Shown piece by piece: positions 17,272 to 25,089 of a DNA stretch of 64,000 nt. The notes under the pieces are model-generated. The model was not told the DNA's origin. It made no database searches and saw only the letters and a list, made by a program, of their open reading frames with translations. How positions within the stretch are numbered: the stretch's first letter is position 1; each line of letters opens with the position of its first letter. The position numbers were made by a program, and so were the translations under genes. Source of the DNA: an uncultured Collinsella sp. (lineage in GTDB: Bacteria; Actinomycetota; Coriobacteriia; Coriobacteriales; Coriobacteriaceae); contig CABUOF010000001.1 in NCBI GenBank assembly GCA_902493125.1, forward strand, positions 3,071 to 67,070. Direction: 5' to 3'.

Positions 17272-17430
17272 TCGTTTCTAAAGCCTTCGATAGACAATCG
17301 GTGTTTACCTTAGCTCCCTATCCAAGTTAATTATCCACGCTCGTTCTCCGGTCGGAAGATTTTCTTCGCTCGCGTGTCCAGAAATCCACGCTCGAGCAGA
17401 ACATCCAGGTCCGCACCCGCCCTTGTCTCG

Positions 17431-17475
17431 ATCTGTAACAGCAAGAGGCCTATTCCGCTTCTACATGTTACAGAT
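17431..17475. repeat. 45-bp inverted-repeat unit A (ATCTGTAACA ends)
   Basis: Perfect 10-bp arms ATCTGTAACA and TGTTACAGAT separated by exactly 25 bp. Unit B, with the same arms and the same spacing, starts 80 bp downstream. Confidence 0.85.
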
Positions 17476-17510
17476 CAAGATATTCCTAAAACACCCTAAG
17501 TTTCATCTCA

Positions 17511-17555
17511 ATCTGTAACAGTTAGATGCCAAATATCGGTCTTGGTGTTACAGAT
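17511..17555. repeat. 45-bp inverted-repeat unit B (ATCTGTAACA ends)
   Basis: Arms identical to those of unit A with a 25-bp interior that shares some positions (GA, GCC). Candidate paired protein-binding site or miniature repeat. Confidence 0.85.
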
Positions 17556-17630
17556 TTAGACAAACTGGAGGACGAGACAAACCAAAAACGGGATGGGCGC
17601 TAACCTGATGGCGCGCCACCTAAATAGAAA

Positions 17631-17661
17631 CGGGCTCTGTCCCATATAGAGACAGAGCCCG
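17631..17661 (-). terminator. terminator of tRNA-Thr(UGU)
   Basis: An 11-bp perfect stem CGGGCTCTGTC / GACAGAGCCCG, 10 bp after the 3' end of the tRNA on the minus strand, followed by TTTC. Confidence 0.75.
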
Positions 17662-17670
17662 AAACTCTCA

Positions 17671-17745
17671 TGGAGCCAGTGACAGGAATCGAACCTGCAA
17701 CCCACTGATTACAAATCAGTTGCGCTACCGTTGCGCCACACTGGC
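17671..17745 (-). tRNA. tRNA-Thr (UGU anticodon)
   Basis: A 75-nt cloverleaf with encoded CCA. The acceptor is GCCAGTG / CACTGGC with discriminator T, the anticodon loop is TTTGTAA and the T-arm is CAGGTTCGATTCCTG. It is a single gene with its own terminator. Confidence 0.94.
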
Positions 17746-17892
17746 ACACTTGGCGCTTTCGCGCGAAGCCTGTTAAGAATAATGGAATTGCGGACGGGGC
17801 GCAACAGGCCGCACGGCGTTATATAAATATGCAAAATCCAGCAACAGCGCGTACCAGGCCCGTTCATTTCTGTCAGTGCGCCCTCAATCTTA

Positions 17893-17964
17893 AAACCATT
17901 CGCCAGAACGAATAGTTTTAATTACAATTGGCTATATAAAACTATTCGTTCTGGCGAAGGGTTT
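17893..17964. promoter_or_regulatory. 72-bp palindromic operator over promoter and RBS of the HTH-HipA-like gene
   Basis: The 26-bp arms 17893-17918 and 17939-17964 are inverted copies with one mismatch; the core is CGCCAGAACGAATAG. The 20-bp spacer and arm edge contain TATATAA, a likely -10. GAAGGG, the ribosome-binding site for the ATG at 17969, lies within the right arm. A protein bound here would block both transcription and translation, which fits autoregulation by the product's own HTH. Confidence 0.75.
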
Positions 17965-17968
17965 CGCG

Positions 17969-19309
17969 ATGTTGACTACCAAGGAAGCAGCCGAGCTGCT
18001 CGGCATCAGCCCGCGCAGGGTGCAGGAGCTCATTAAGAACGGCGCGCTGACCGCCCGCAAGGCTTCTGGCGTGTGGCTCATCGACAAAGACAGCGTAGAC
18101 GCGCGACTCCGCTCCGCAACCAAAAGAGGGGGACGACCTCGTCGTGGGCATGGGAAAAGCGAAGTCGCATTTACCCTCATGAACCGCACGCACGAAGTAG
18201 CCCAACTGGTCTACAGCACATCGCGAAAAGACTTCACCCACATCGGCGCCGACGTCGATTACGCCCACGCCCCTATTGGAGTATTTGGCCCTAATAGCCC
18301 CATATCGCTCGACTCCTTCCGCATCTGGTGGCGCGGCCGCGGTATCCCGCTCGCACGCATTGGACTAGCCTCCCTGCTTGCAGAAGCCGCAGTCGATGTT
18401 CCCGATGAACTCGTCCAGCGAAATCTTGGCCTCTCCTTATCCGACCAGTATTGGATTAGGCCCCAAGACTCCGGTCTCGCGTGGGAAGATATCAATTTCT
18501 TCAATAATGCTTTTGACGACGTCTCTCTCGGCATCGCGCCCTTCGCCCCAGAGGGCAAGGCAGCTGCCGCAAAGCCCGATAACACCTCGGACGGCAATCT
18601 TCAAAAGTACTGGACATGCGAGGATGACCGTCGAATCCTCCACAAGGCAGGTGCACATCTAAACCAGGAACCTTATAACGAGCTGGTGGCGACTGCACTT
18701 CACCGTCGCATCCTAAACGCTTGCGATTATGTACCTTACTCGCTCGAGGGCACGGGCACTTCCGCCCTGAGCATATGCGATGTCTTCTTAACTGATGAAG
18801 AAGAGTATGTCCCTGCGTTCTATGTAAACCAGCACGCAAACGCAGATGAACGGCTAACCGACTACGAGCGATACGTAGCAAACTGCGAGGAACTCGGGGT
18901 GACAGGCGTCAAGGATGCCCTTGACCGCATGATCGTGTGCGACGACATCATCGCCAACTACGATCGTCATTGGCGTAACTTTGGCCTCGTGCGAAACGTC
19001 AACTCACTAGTCTGCAGACCAGCCCCCATCTTCGATTCAGGTTCATCACTCTGGTGCAACATATCACTAGAGGAGCTTAGGGCGGGAGAGCACAGTTTTA
19101 CCAGCGCGCAGTTTCATTCAAGCCCCGCCAAACAAATGCTGCTCGTCGAGGACATGGGCTGGTTCGATGGAGACAAACTCAAAGGCTTTGTCGACGAGGC
19201 AATCGAGATTCTGTCTAAAAACGATGCTCTAGCAGCGAGACTACCTTATCTAAAAGAGGCGCTAACGTGGCGCCTCGAAAGAATGATCGACATCGCTGAA
19301 TGGAGTTAG
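17969..19309 (+). CDS. HTH (excisionase-type) fused to HipA-like kinase domain
   Basis: A 446-residue cytosolic protein. Residues 1-50 form a MerR/excisionase-type DNA-binding helix (LTTKEAAELLGISPRRVQEL, then ASGVWLIDKDSVDARL). Residues about 215-445 resemble the HipA C-terminal kinase: YDRHWRNFG with catalytic Asp332 and Asn337, metal-binding Asp356 in APIFDSGSSLW, and a Lys-bearing segment YWTCEDDRRILHKAG. There is no separate HipB antitoxin gene and no HipA N-terminal subdomain. A 26-bp-arm palindrome sits over its promoter. It may be a one-piece self-repressed toxin-like or signalling kinase; the target is unknown. Confidence 0.72.
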   Translation: MLTTKEAAELLGISPRRVQELIKNGALTARKASGVWLIDKDSVDARLRSATKRGGRPRRGHGKSEVAFTLMNRTHEVAQLVYSTSRKDFTHIGADVDYAHAPIGVFGPNSPISLDSFRIWWRGRGIPLARIGLASLLAEAAVDVPDELVQRNLGLSLSDQYWIRPQDSGLAWEDINFFNNAFDDVSLGIAPFAPEGKAAAAKPDNTSDGNLQKYWTCEDDRRILHKAGAHLNQEPYNELVATALHRRILNACDYVPYSLEGTGTSALSICDVFLTDEEEYVPAFYVNQHANADERLTDYERYVANCEELGVTGVKDALDRMIVCDDIIANYDRHWRNFGLVRNVNSLVCRPAPIFDSGSSLWCNISLEELRAGEHSFTSAQFHSSPAKQMLLVEDMGWFDGDKLKGFVDEAIEILSKNDALAARLPYLKEALTWRLERMIDIAEWS

Positions 19310-19336
19310 CAAGGCAGCATTGCCCCGCCAACTCCC

Positions 19337-20014
19337 CTACCGTCCGCGCAACGCCTTGAGCTTGGCCAGGGTATCGGGGCTCAGGCGGCTGCCCAGAGTC
19401 ATCTTGATCTGCGGAGCTTCCTCTGCCTCGTGAACGTCGTTATCGATCTGTTTGATCTCGTCCACCAGCATACGGCTCGAGATGCGCGTGACGCCCTTGC
19501 CCATGACGACGGCCTGTATTGTGCCGTCACTCGATACCACGGAGCACGCGCGGCCTTCCTCGCGTGCCTCGATGCAGAGCTTTTGCACCACGGTATCAGC
19601 CGATACGCCCGTCGGCGAAAACTCGATACGCACGCCGCGAGCAGGCAGGTTGGGGCGCTCGCTGGAGATATTGCCCGCGCCGTCAAACACGATTACGGCC
19701 TCGTACCGACCTTGGGCAAACGCGGCAACGTCGTTGATGAGGGCGGTGCGTGCCATATCGTGAACGTCGCTGGAATACGGATCGTCTGAATGGTCGTACA
19801 CGAGCTTTTCGTAGCGCGGCGTGCAGTGGATCACGTTGTAGCCGTCGACCACCAGCAGCTCGGGCTTATTGGAGTGCACCGTCGAGACCGGGTCGGCGAT
19901 GGCCTGCGCAAACGCATTGCCGCCCACGCCGTAGGTCGCGGCCGAAACAATCGGCTTGGCCGAGCCCTCGCCAAAGCGCTTGGCCTTGGACTTGGCACGG
20001 TTCTTTTTGGACAT
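19337..20014 (-). CDS. YacP-like NYN-domain endoribonuclease
   Basis: A 225-residue protein with a basic N-terminal tail and an NYN (PIN-like) nuclease domain. ELLVVDGYNVIHCTPRYEK carries the first catalytic Asp, AVIVFDGAGN the second acidic pair, and ACSVVSSDGTIQAVVMGKGV the third region. The B. subtilis relative YacP/Rae1 cuts mRNA in the ribosomal A site. It starts 3 bp after the rRNA methyltransferase gene, the same pairing as in Firmicutes, which supports the assignment. Confidence 0.82.
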   Translation of the reverse strand: MSKKNRAKSKAKRFGEGSAKPIVSAATYGVGGNAFAQAIADPVSTVHSNKPELLVVDGYNVIHCTPRYEKLVYDHSDDPYSSDVHDMARTALINDVAAFAQGRYEAVIVFDGAGNISSERPNLPARGVRIEFSPTGVSADTVVQKLCIEAREEGRACSVVSSDGTIQAVVMGKGVTRISSRMLVDEIKQIDNDVHEAEEAPQIKMTLGSRLSPDTLAKLKALRGR

Positions 20015-20017
20015 GCG

Positions 20018-20932
20018 CTACTCCTCCCCCATGAGCTCGCCGACGTTGCGGCGCAGCCACTCAAAGCACAGCGCCGTGGTCGCCTGGGCAACATTGAGGC
20101 TCTCGGTCATGCCGCGCTGGGGAAGCTTGGTCAAAAAGTCGCATTTCTCGAGCACCAGGCGCGAGATGCCGTCGCCCTCGGAGCCCATGACGAGCGCCAC
20201 GCGGCCCTCGAAGGGAGCATCCCAGCAGCTGCCCTCGGCGTGCTCGGAGGCGCCGCCCACCCAAAAGCCAGCGGCCTTGAGATCGTCAAGCGCACGGGCG
20301 ATGTTGGGCACCTGCGCGATGGGCAGGTGCATGACAGCGCCAGCAGAAGTCTTGTAGCTGCCCACGGTCACACCGGCAGCGCGCTTGTTGGCAATGATGA
20401 CGCCCGCCGCGCCCACGACCTCGGCGGAGCGCACGATGGCGCCAAAGTTACCGTCGTCGGTCACGTGGTCGAGCACCACGACAAGTGCCGGGCCCTCGCC
20501 TGCGCGGTCGAGGATATCGGCAACATCGGCATAGGGGAAGTTGCCAACCTCGAGCGCGATGCCCTGGTGAGCGCCATGGCTCGACAGTGCGTCGAGCTGC
20601 GCGCGCTGCACATACTTAATGCGGACACCCGCGGCGTTGAGGTCGTCGACCAGGCGCGACAAGGCGGCATCGCGCTCCCCGCCCTCGGCAATGAGCGCAC
20701 ACTTGATGGGAAAACCAGTGCGTAGCGCCTCGGCGGCAGCACGACGGCCTTCGATAAACTCGCCCTTGGGAGCCTGGACAGCGTCGCGGTTGCGATCGCG
20801 CTGCGGACGTGCGGCCTGGGTACGATCGCGCTGGCCCTTGGGAGCAGCGGCGCGGTCATTACGGCGAATCGGACGCGAGCCAGAAGCGGCCTGCTTGCCG
20901 CCACGAGGCGCACGCTTGCGATTGTCGGCCAT
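20018..20932 (-). CDS. rlmB: 23S rRNA (guanosine-2'-O)-methyltransferase, TrmH/RlmB family
   Basis: A SPOUT-family methyltransferase of 304 residues. A long Arg/Lys-rich tail (about 1-60) precedes the substrate-binding domain (GEFIEGRRAAAEALRTGFP) and the knotted SPOUT domain (LVVVLDHVTDDGNFGAIVRS, VALVMGSEGDGISRLVLEKC, ESLNVAQATTALCFEW). The ATG at 20932 has AGGAGG 7 bp upstream; the frame opens seven codons earlier without a site. It belongs to the cysS-ispDF-disA unit but is separated from cysS by two hairpins. Confidence 0.87.
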   Translation of the reverse strand: MADNRKRAPRGGKQAASGSRPIRRNDRAAAPKGQRDRTQAARPQRDRNRDAVQAPKGEFIEGRRAAAEALRTGFPIKCALIAEGGERDAALSRLVDDLNAAGVRIKYVQRAQLDALSSHGAHQGIALEVGNFPYADVADILDRAGEGPALVVVLDHVTDDGNFGAIVRSAEVVGAAGVIIANKRAAGVTVGSYKTSAGAVMHLPIAQVPNIARALDDLKAAGFWVGGASEHAEGSCWDAPFEGRVALVMGSEGDGISRLVLEKCDFLTKLPQRGMTESLNVAQATTALCFEWLRRNVGELMGEE

Positions 20933-20976
20933 AAAGCGACCTCCTAAATACAACTATCAAACGAAACAAAAGAATC

Positions 20977-21006
20977 GACCGCCCATGAATATTAATTCGG
21001 GCGGTC
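20977..21006 (-). terminator. hairpin between cysS and the rRNA methyltransferase gene
   Basis: The 8-bp stem GACCGCCC / GGGCGGTC with a 14-nt AT-rich loop. On the minus strand it is followed by GATTCTTTTGTTTCG, which is consistent with termination. Confidence 0.55.
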
Positions 21007-21010
21007 GGTA

Positions 21011-21112
21011 CGGGTTTTCCAAGTGCCCGAGATTGCCGTGAAAGAGGAGCGACGCGTACTTGAGTACGCGAGCGACGGTTTGAACGGCAAGGTCGGGTGC
21101 TTGGGAAACCCG
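21011..21112 (-). ncRNA. candidate structured RNA element after cysS
   Basis: A 102-nt near-palindrome that starts 6 bp after the cysS stop. On the transcribed strand the helices are CGGGTTT/AAACCCG, CCAAG/CTTGG, CCCGA/TCGGG and TTGCCG/CGGCAA, then an internal loop (TTCAA opposite TTTCA) and an apical hairpin CGCGTACT/AGTACGCG. The element after lysS (41210-41309) has the same architecture and the same TTCAA/TTTCA loop next to CG pairs, but different stem bases. Confidence 0.6.
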
Positions 21113-21118
21113 CGGGGA

Positions 21119-22585
21119 TTAGAGAGATTTGATACGGGTGCCGGCGGCCGTATCCTCGATTGTCAGCCCGAGGTCCTTGAGCTGATCGCGGATGGCATCT
21201 GCCAGATCCCAGTTCTTGGCGGCACGAGCCTCGGCGCGGGCCTCGAGAATCTTGGCAGCGGCCTCATCCACGTCGTCACCCGTGTAGGCAACCAAACCGG
21301 CGGCAACGCCCAGCAGGCCCAGCGGCAACTCGACCTTGGGCTCGGGAAGCTCGACGCCAAACGTATCGAGCAGCTCGACCAGCGTATCGGCGGCAGCAAG
21401 CGCGGCGGCCTTGTCGGCAGCATCGCCCGCCTGCTCCAGGTACTGGTTGCACTCGGTCACAAAGCCAAAGACGGCACCCATGGCACCGGCGGTGTTAAAG
21501 TCGTCGTCCATGCACTCCTTAAAGGCGGCACGGGTCTCGGCGGCCTTGGCGGCAAACGCCTCGGCGGTAGCCTCATCGGCCTCGGCCGTCGCATGGTTCG
21601 CAGCCCAACGCAGGTTCTCGACCGTACCGGCAATACGCGTGAGCGAATTCTCGGCACCCTCCAGGCGCTCCCAGGAGAAGTCGAGCGGCGAGCGATAGCT
21701 CGTCTGCAGCATCAGCAGGCGCAGAGCCGCGGCAGAGTGCTGCTCGAGCACCTCGGCCAGCGTAAAGAAGTTGCCGAGCGACTTGGACATCTTCTCGCCG
21801 TCAACCAGCAGCATGCCCGTGTGCATCCAGGTGTTGGAAAAGCCCTGGTGCCAGGCGCAGGTGGCCTGAGCGCACTCGTTCTCGTGATGCGGGAAGGCAA
21901 GGTCGGAGCCGCCGCCGTGGATGTCGATCGGGGTGCCCAGGTAGCGGTGCACCATGGCGGCGCACTCGGTGTGCCAACCGGGACGGCCCTCGCCCCAGGG
22001 ACTCGGCCAGCTGGGCTCGCCGGGCTTGGCGGCCTTCCACAGGGCAAAATCGAGCGGATCGTTCTTGTCCTCGTTCTCCTCGATGCGCGCACCAACCATA
22101 AGGTCATCGATGTTGCGGCCCGAAACCTGACCGTAGTTGGGATCGCTGCGCACGGCAAAGTACACGTCGCCGTTATCGGCGGCGTAAGCGTGGCCCTGCT
22201 CGATAAGCGTCTTGATCATGGCGATCATGGGGCCGATCTCCTTGGTAGCGCGGGGGCGCACATCGGGATCGAGCACGTTGGCAGCGCGCATGACGCCGAT
22301 GAACTTGTCGGAGAACTCCGTCGCGACCTCGGCGGCCGTACGGCCCTGCTCGTTGGCGCGCTTGATGATCTTGTCGTCGACATCGGTGAGGTTCTGGGCG
22401 AACGTGACCTCGTAGCCGCTCGCGATGAGCCAGCGACGAATCACGTCAAAGCTGATGAACGTGCGGGCATTGCCGATGTGGATGTTGTCGTAGACCGTGG
22501 GGCCGCACACGTACATGCGGACCTTGCCGGACTCGATGGGCTGGAACTCTTCCTTTTTATGGGTAGCGCTGTTATAGATACGCAT
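21119..22585 (-). CDS. cysS: cysteinyl-tRNA synthetase
   Basis: A class I synthetase of 488 residues that charges tRNA-Cys. It has the HIGH-type motif HIGNARTFISFDVIRR, the zinc-ligand region MYVCGPTVYDNIHIGN and CAQATCAWHQG, the KMSKS motif KMSKSLGNFFTL and a C-terminal DALR anticodon domain. Length and order are normal. It lies 3 bp after ispF, part of the common ispD-ispF-cysS-rlmB order, and is followed by the structured element. Confidence 0.97.
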   Translation of the reverse strand: MRIYNSATHKKEEFQPIESGKVRMYVCGPTVYDNIHIGNARTFISFDVIRRWLIASGYEVTFAQNLTDVDDKIIKRANEQGRTAAEVATEFSDKFIGVMRAANVLDPDVRPRATKEIGPMIAMIKTLIEQGHAYAADNGDVYFAVRSDPNYGQVSGRNIDDLMVGARIEENEDKNDPLDFALWKAAKPGEPSWPSPWGEGRPGWHTECAAMVHRYLGTPIDIHGGGSDLAFPHHENECAQATCAWHQGFSNTWMHTGMLLVDGEKMSKSLGNFFTLAEVLEQHSAAALRLLMLQTSYRSPLDFSWERLEGAENSLTRIAGTVENLRWAANHATAEADEATAEAFAAKAAETRAAFKECMDDDFNTAGAMGAVFGFVTECNQYLEQAGDAADKAAALAAADTLVELLDTFGVELPEPKVELPLGLLGVAAGLVAYTGDDVDEAAAKILEARAEARAAKNWDLADAIRDQLKDLGLTIEDTAAGTRIKSL

Positions 22586-22588
22586 TCG

Positions 22589-23083
22589 TTACTCCTTAAC
22601 GGTTTTCTGTAGCAGGCAGACGGCCCAGGCGCCGATTCCCTCGCCCTGGCCTTCCCAACCGAGCTTTTCGGTCGTAGTGGCGGCGACGCCCACGTTTTCG
22701 ACGTCAACGCCCAGGGCATGGGCAAGGTTGGCGCGCATGGCATCGCGGTGCGGGGTGATCTTGGGTTGCTGACAGGCAATGGTGCAATCGGCATCGACAA
22801 ACTCAAAGCCCAGCTCGCGCGCATAGTCCATCACGCGAGCGAGCAGCACCATCGAATCGGCACCCTCGTAGGCGGGATCGGTGTCGGGAAATAGCTTGCC
22901 GATGTCTCCCCCGCGGCAGGCGCCCAGAATGGCGTCGGCTAAGGCGTGCGCGAGCACATCGGCATCCGAGTGACCCAGCAGGCCGCGCTCGTAGGGAATG
23001 TCGACCCCGCCAATGATACATCGACGCCCCTCCACCAAACGGTGGACGTCGTAGCCGTGGCCAATGCGCAGGTTACTGAACAT
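22589..23083 (-). CDS. ispF: 2-C-methyl-D-erythritol 2,4-cyclodiphosphate synthase
   Basis: A 164-residue MEP-pathway enzyme that cyclises CDP-ME-2-phosphate. It has RIGHGYDVHRL (zinc-binding Asp and His), LLGHSDADVLAHALADAILG and ATTTEKLGWEGQGEGIGA. The ATG at 23083 starts the conserved MFSNLRIGHGYD and overlaps the ispD stop by 11 bp; an upstream in-frame start at 23116 would lie inside ispD. It works directly after IspD and IspE (the latter at 44488). Confidence 0.96.
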   Translation of the reverse strand: MFSNLRIGHGYDVHRLVEGRRCIIGGVDIPYERGLLGHSDADVLAHALADAILGACRGGDIGKLFPDTDPAYEGADSMVLLARVMDYARELGFEFVDADCTIACQQPKITPHRDAMRANLAHALGVDVENVGVAATTTEKLGWEGQGEGIGAWAVCLLQKTVKE

Positions 23084-23801
23084 GGGGAAGGTCCTCTCCC
23101 TCAGCCATGCGGCCAAGCAGAATAGCGGTTACAGGACGCAGGTCCTCGGGCACCGTCACCTTAAGGTTATCGCGCGGGCTCTGGACGCAGCGGACGCGCC
23201 CGCCCATGCGCTCGACCAGCGATGAATCGTCGGTACCGATAAAGCCCTCGGCGATAGCAGCGGCGTGAGCGCGCTTCATGGCGTCGACGCTAAAGATCTG
23301 CGGCGTCTGCGCGGCCCAATAGAGCTCGCGCGGCGGCGTCTCGACGATATTATCGCCGTCGACGATCTTGAGCGTGTCGATCGCGGGCTGACCGCACACG
23401 ACACCGTCGAGCGAGCGGTCGTCCACAAGCACGTCGATCGCACGATCGATGGCCTCGGTCGTGATGAGCGGACGGGCGCCGTCGTGGATAGCGACATATT
23501 CGAAACCCGCCGGAACCGCATGCACGCCGGCACGGGTGGAATCCTGACGGGTATCGCCGGCATCGGCAAAGCTGATGGGCGTGTCATAGTCAAACGGGTC
23601 GATAGCCAGGCGGCGCATCTCGGCACGGCGCTCGGCAGGACACACCACCACGATGTGGCCGACCTTGTCGCTCCGGTCGAACGCGCGGATGGACCAGCTC
23701 ATGAGCGGACGGCCCGCCACGTTAACGAGCTGCTTGCCACCGGGATTACCAAAGCGCTGGCCGCTGCCACCGGCAACGACTACGGCGCATACGGGCGCCA
23801 T
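23073..23801 (-). CDS. ispD: 2-C-methyl-D-erythritol 4-phosphate cytidylyltransferase
   Basis: A 242-residue MEP-pathway enzyme. The nucleotide-binding start CAVVVAGGSGQRFGNPGGKQ, followed by EYVAIHDGARPLITTEAID and ELYWAAQTPQIF, are diagnostic. It overlaps disA by 1 bp (TAATG) and ispF by 11 bp, so the three are co-transcribed. Confidence 0.96.
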   Translation of the reverse strand: MAPVCAVVVAGGSGQRFGNPGGKQLVNVAGRPLMSWSIRAFDRSDKVGHIVVVCPAERRAEMRRLAIDPFDYDTPISFADAGDTRQDSTRAGVHAVPAGFEYVAIHDGARPLITTEAIDRAIDVLVDDRSLDGVVCGQPAIDTLKIVDGDNIVETPPRELYWAAQTPQIFSVDAMKRAHAAAIAEGFIGTDDSSLVERMGGRVRCVQSPRDNLKVTVPEDLRPVTAILLGRMAEGEDLPHVQ

Positions 23802-24868
23802 TATGCGTTCCCCTGTTTGGTGCCCTTCATGCGGTACAGGGAGTCCGCAAGAATGGCAGGGTTGTTAACGCCAAAGTCGCCCAAACGCTCCGGATCCTCG
23901 CTGATGTCGTCCATGAGCTCCTGCAACGAGCCGTACTCGTCGACGATCTTCTCGGCCACGCCGTCGCGCACAACGGACACGCGCGAAAGCGTACGTAGGC
24001 CCAGCGGCGTCATGACGGAGTCCTCGTCCAGGTCGTCGTAACCCAGAACCGCAGCCACATGCTGTGGGTCGGACAGGTCCTTAGGTGTCATGCGAGCGAG
24101 CTCGGCGCGAATCTTCTCGGCGTTTGCCTCGGAGGAATCGCTCGCGTAGTCGCGGATCATCAGGTCGTATTCGGTATCCATGCTGGAGCCCGCGAGCTGC
24201 TCGAGCTGCATCTGCACGAGCTTGCCCTGGTTGCCCAGCTTGACAATGCAATCCTTAAGCTCAGTCTTTGCCTGCTGCATGATCTCGAAGCTCGAGAAAA
24301 TACCGGTAATGTCGGCGAGCGTAACGTAGTCGTCGAGCTCGAGGGCCGTCAGGCGCAGCAGGGAGCGATCGAGCGACTGACGGGTAGTCTGGAGCGTGGC
24401 GACGAGCTGGTTGACCGAGCTCATGATGGTGGTGACAGGCTGAATCTCGTAGCTCTTGCCGTGAACGTACACGTTGACGACGGCACGACGGGCCGAGACC
24501 GAGATCACGATGGCATCGGTGAGCACCGACATGCGAGCGGCGGTGCGGTGACGCATGCCCGTCTCACTCGTGGCGAGCGAGGGATCGGGATTGAGGTGGA
24601 AGTTGGCGCGCAGGATCTGGGTGAGGTCGCCATCGATAACGATAGCGCCGTCCATCTTGGAAAGCTCGAACAGGCGGTTCGAGGTGAACGAGATATTGAG
24701 CGGGAAGCCGTCGTTACCGGCAGCGAGCACGTTTTCGGTGTCGCCGACGCAGATAAGGGCGCCCAGGTGACCGGCGATGATCATGTCGAGGGCGGTGCGG
24801 ATCGGCTGACCAGGTGCCGTCAGGCGGATGGCCTGTTCCATACGCTTTTGCAGCTCGTTCTTATCCAA
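23801..24868 (-). CDS. disA: DNA-integrity scanning diadenylate cyclase DisA
   Basis: Makes c-di-AMP from ATP and scans DNA for branched structures; 355 residues, the family length. The DAC domain has MDGAIVIDGDLTQI (DGA at 73-75) and GMRHRTAA (RHR at 106-108). A central helical spine and a C-terminal HhH DNA-binding domain (YGSLQELMDDISEDPERLGD) follow. radA, its usual neighbour, is not adjacent; here disA leads ispD-ispF-cysS. Confidence 0.97.
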   Translation of the reverse strand: MDKNELQKRMEQAIRLTAPGQPIRTALDMIIAGHLGALICVGDTENVLAAGNDGFPLNISFTSNRLFELSKMDGAIVIDGDLTQILRANFHLNPDPSLATSETGMRHRTAARMSVLTDAIVISVSARRAVVNVYVHGKSYEIQPVTTIMSSVNQLVATLQTTRQSLDRSLLRLTALELDDYVTLADITGIFSSFEIMQQAKTELKDCIVKLGNQGKLVQMQLEQLAGSSMDTEYDLMIRDYASDSSEANAEKIRAELARMTPKDLSDPQHVAAVLGYDDLDEDSVMTPLGLRTLSRVSVVRDGVAEKIVDEYGSLQELMDDISEDPERLGDFGVNNPAILADSLYRMKGTKQGNA

Positions 24869-25040
24869 GGCATCGCTCCCATCGTATACGCTCCATAAAC
24901 GCTAAATAGTTTCTCACGGTTTGTCCCTGCGGCGCTTGCGAAATCCGATGCTTACAGAATGAGCGAACACCGCTTAGGTAGCTCATTTGGGACGGGGTTC
25001 TTTTGACTGCTCGTGTGGTAGCATCGGGTCTCATATAAAT

Positions 25041-25089
25041 GAGGGAGTAGTCGCGTAATCGGGCTCGCCCGCAGAGAGGGAGCCAGACT
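25041..25089 (+). promoter_or_regulatory. possible regulatory leader of mntP
   Basis: GGGAGTAG at 25043-25050 matches the signature of the yybP-ykoY manganese riboswitch, but the rest of that consensus is not seen and the leader is short. Two mutually exclusive stems are visible: CGGGC/GCCCG (25060-25071), and GGCTC/GAGCC (25062-25066 with 25080-25084), which would cover the GGGAG ribosome-binding site. Confidence 0.3.

Larger units (their letters stand above)
17138..17670. other. 533-bp intergenic region with repeats
   Basis: In order: the PTS terminator (17241-17271), a copy of an ATTATCCACGCTCGTTCTCC motif (17330-17349) with a partial second copy (AATCCACGCTCG, near 17384), two 45-bp inverted-repeat units (17431-17475 and 17511-17555), and the tRNA-Thr terminator (17631-17661). 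I see no credible gene. Confidence 0.75.

Noticed and set aside
17431..17555. CRISPR array
   Set aside because: Two copies only, with internal inverted repeats at the unit ends and an 80-bp period; the arms are palindromic ends, not direct repeats with spacers, and no cas genes are present.
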